Assembly: GCA_903928325.1 (NCBI GenBank)
Contig: CAIYQF010000369.1
Span: forward strand, 1 to 5,198
Reading direction: 5' to 3'
Length of the DNA: 5,198 nt
DNA from: an uncultured beta proteobacterium
Lineage (GTDB): Bacteria > Pseudomonadota > Gammaproteobacteria > Burkholderiales > Burkholderiaceae_C
The notes beneath the pieces are model-generated. The model was not told where the DNA came from. It saw only the letters and a list, made by a program, of their open reading frames with translations, and searched no databases. The position numbers and the translations under genes were made by a program. Shown in pieces: positions 4,655 through 5,198 of the stretch (the first letter of the stretch is position 1; each line of letters begins with the position of its first letter).

Positions 4655-5198
4655 ATGACCATTCTTGTCACCGGCGGCGCCGGTTTTATCGGCAGCAACT
4701 TTGTACTGGACTGGCTGGCTGGCTGCGGTGAGGCGGTGGTTAACCTGGACAAGCTCACCTATGCCGGCAATTTGTCCAACCTTGCCTCTTTGCAAGGCGA
4801 CATGCGCCACACTTTTGTGCAAGGTGATATAGCAGACACCGCCTTGGTGGCCGGTCTGCTGGCGCAGCACCGGCCCCGTGCGGTGCTCAACTTTGCCGCC
4901 GAGAGTCACGTCGACCGCTCCATCGCCAGCCCGGGCGCCTTCATTCAGACCAATGTGGTGGGCACTTTCGCGCTGCTGGAATCGGTGCGCGCCTACTGGG
5001 GCGCCCACAGTGAGGCCGACAAGGCCACCTTCAGGTTTTTGCACATCTCCACCGACGAGGTGTATGGGTCGCTGGGCACGGGTGAGGCGGCTTTTAGCGA
5101 AACCCACCGCTATGAGCCCAACAGCCCCTATTCGGCCTCCAAGGCCGCCAGCGACCACTTGGTGCGCGCCTACCACCACACCTACGGCCTGCCGGTGC
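4655..5198 (+). CDS. rmlB: dTDP-glucose 4,6-dehydratase, N-terminal half (runs off the window)
   Basis: The first 181 residues of about 355 are present. The enzyme converts dTDP-glucose to dTDP-4-keto-6-deoxyglucose with bound NAD, the second step of dTDP-L-rhamnose synthesis (also called rfbB). It is a short-chain dehydrogenase/reductase of the extended type. TGGAGFIGSN (6-15) is the NAD-binding glycine motif, LDKLTYAGN (31-39) is the family signature with the ribose-binding Asp32, and GDI (57-59) binds adenine. FAAESHVDRS (80-89) is diagnostic for RmlB. STDEVYG (132-138) holds the catalytic Thr-Asp-Glu (T133, D134, E135). YSASK (159-163) holds the catalytic Tyr159 and Lys163. The frame is intact to the window edge. 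RmlD, RmlA and RmlC are commonly encoded next to it and would be expected further right. Confidence 0.96.
   Translation, partial: MTILVTGGAGFIGSNFVLDWLAGCGEAVVNLDKLTYAGNLSNLASLQGDMRHTFVQGDIADTALVAGLLAQHRPRAVLNFAAESHVDRSIASPGAFIQTNVVGTFALLESVRAYWGAHSEADKATFRFLHISTDEVYGSLGTGEAAFSETHRYEPNSPYSASKAASDHLVRAYHHTYGLPV

Noticed and set aside
4634..5179. Minus-strand open frame of 181 codons
   Set aside because: It is antisense to rmlB, which shows all catalytic motifs on the plus strand.

Overview
The window looks like accessory and cell-surface DNA from a betaproteobacterium of the order Burkholderiales, probably Comamonadaceae (Rhodoferax-like). This rests on the moderately high GC of the housekeeping-type genes, the protein styles and the IS21-type terminus. 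It is an inference without a database search.

Left part (1-1896): a small island built on tRNA-Pro(CGG) debris. Positions 1-79 resemble the end of an IS21-family element. A 5'-truncated tRNA-Pro 3' end follows (116-175) with its rho-independent terminator (189-222). Next comes an intact type II toxin-antitoxin operon, higB (351-629) and higA (629-949), driven by a promoter so close to the ATG that the mRNA is probably leaderless. A second tRNA-Pro stub (1113-1179) is identical to the first over 48 bases. It is followed by a second, decayed higBA pair (1367-1896). In both decayed genes two indels compensate each other, so the frame stays open while the middle of each protein is scrambled: the central part of HigB, and the DNA-binding helix-turn-helix of HigA. 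The order 'tRNA stub + higBA' therefore occurs twice.

Middle (1897-2545): 171 bases without a recognisable gene, then a short exported lipoprotein with one fibronectin type III-like domain (2068-2454). A strong hairpin (2489-2507) lies between it and the converging gene on its right.

Right part (2546-5198): a surface-polysaccharide locus. On the minus strand, a sugar-nucleotide pyrophosphorylase (start 4477) is followed after 75 bases by a family 2 glycosyltransferase (start 3298), probably as one operon. Divergently, on the plus strand, rmlB/rfbB (dTDP-glucose 4,6-dehydratase) starts at 4655 and runs off the window. Together they would supply activated sugars (NDP-sugar, dTDP-4-keto-6-deoxyglucose) and a transferase for LPS O-antigen, capsule or exopolysaccharide.

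The most unusual items are the repeated tRNA-stub/higBA architecture and the frame-scrambled second toxin-antitoxin copy.
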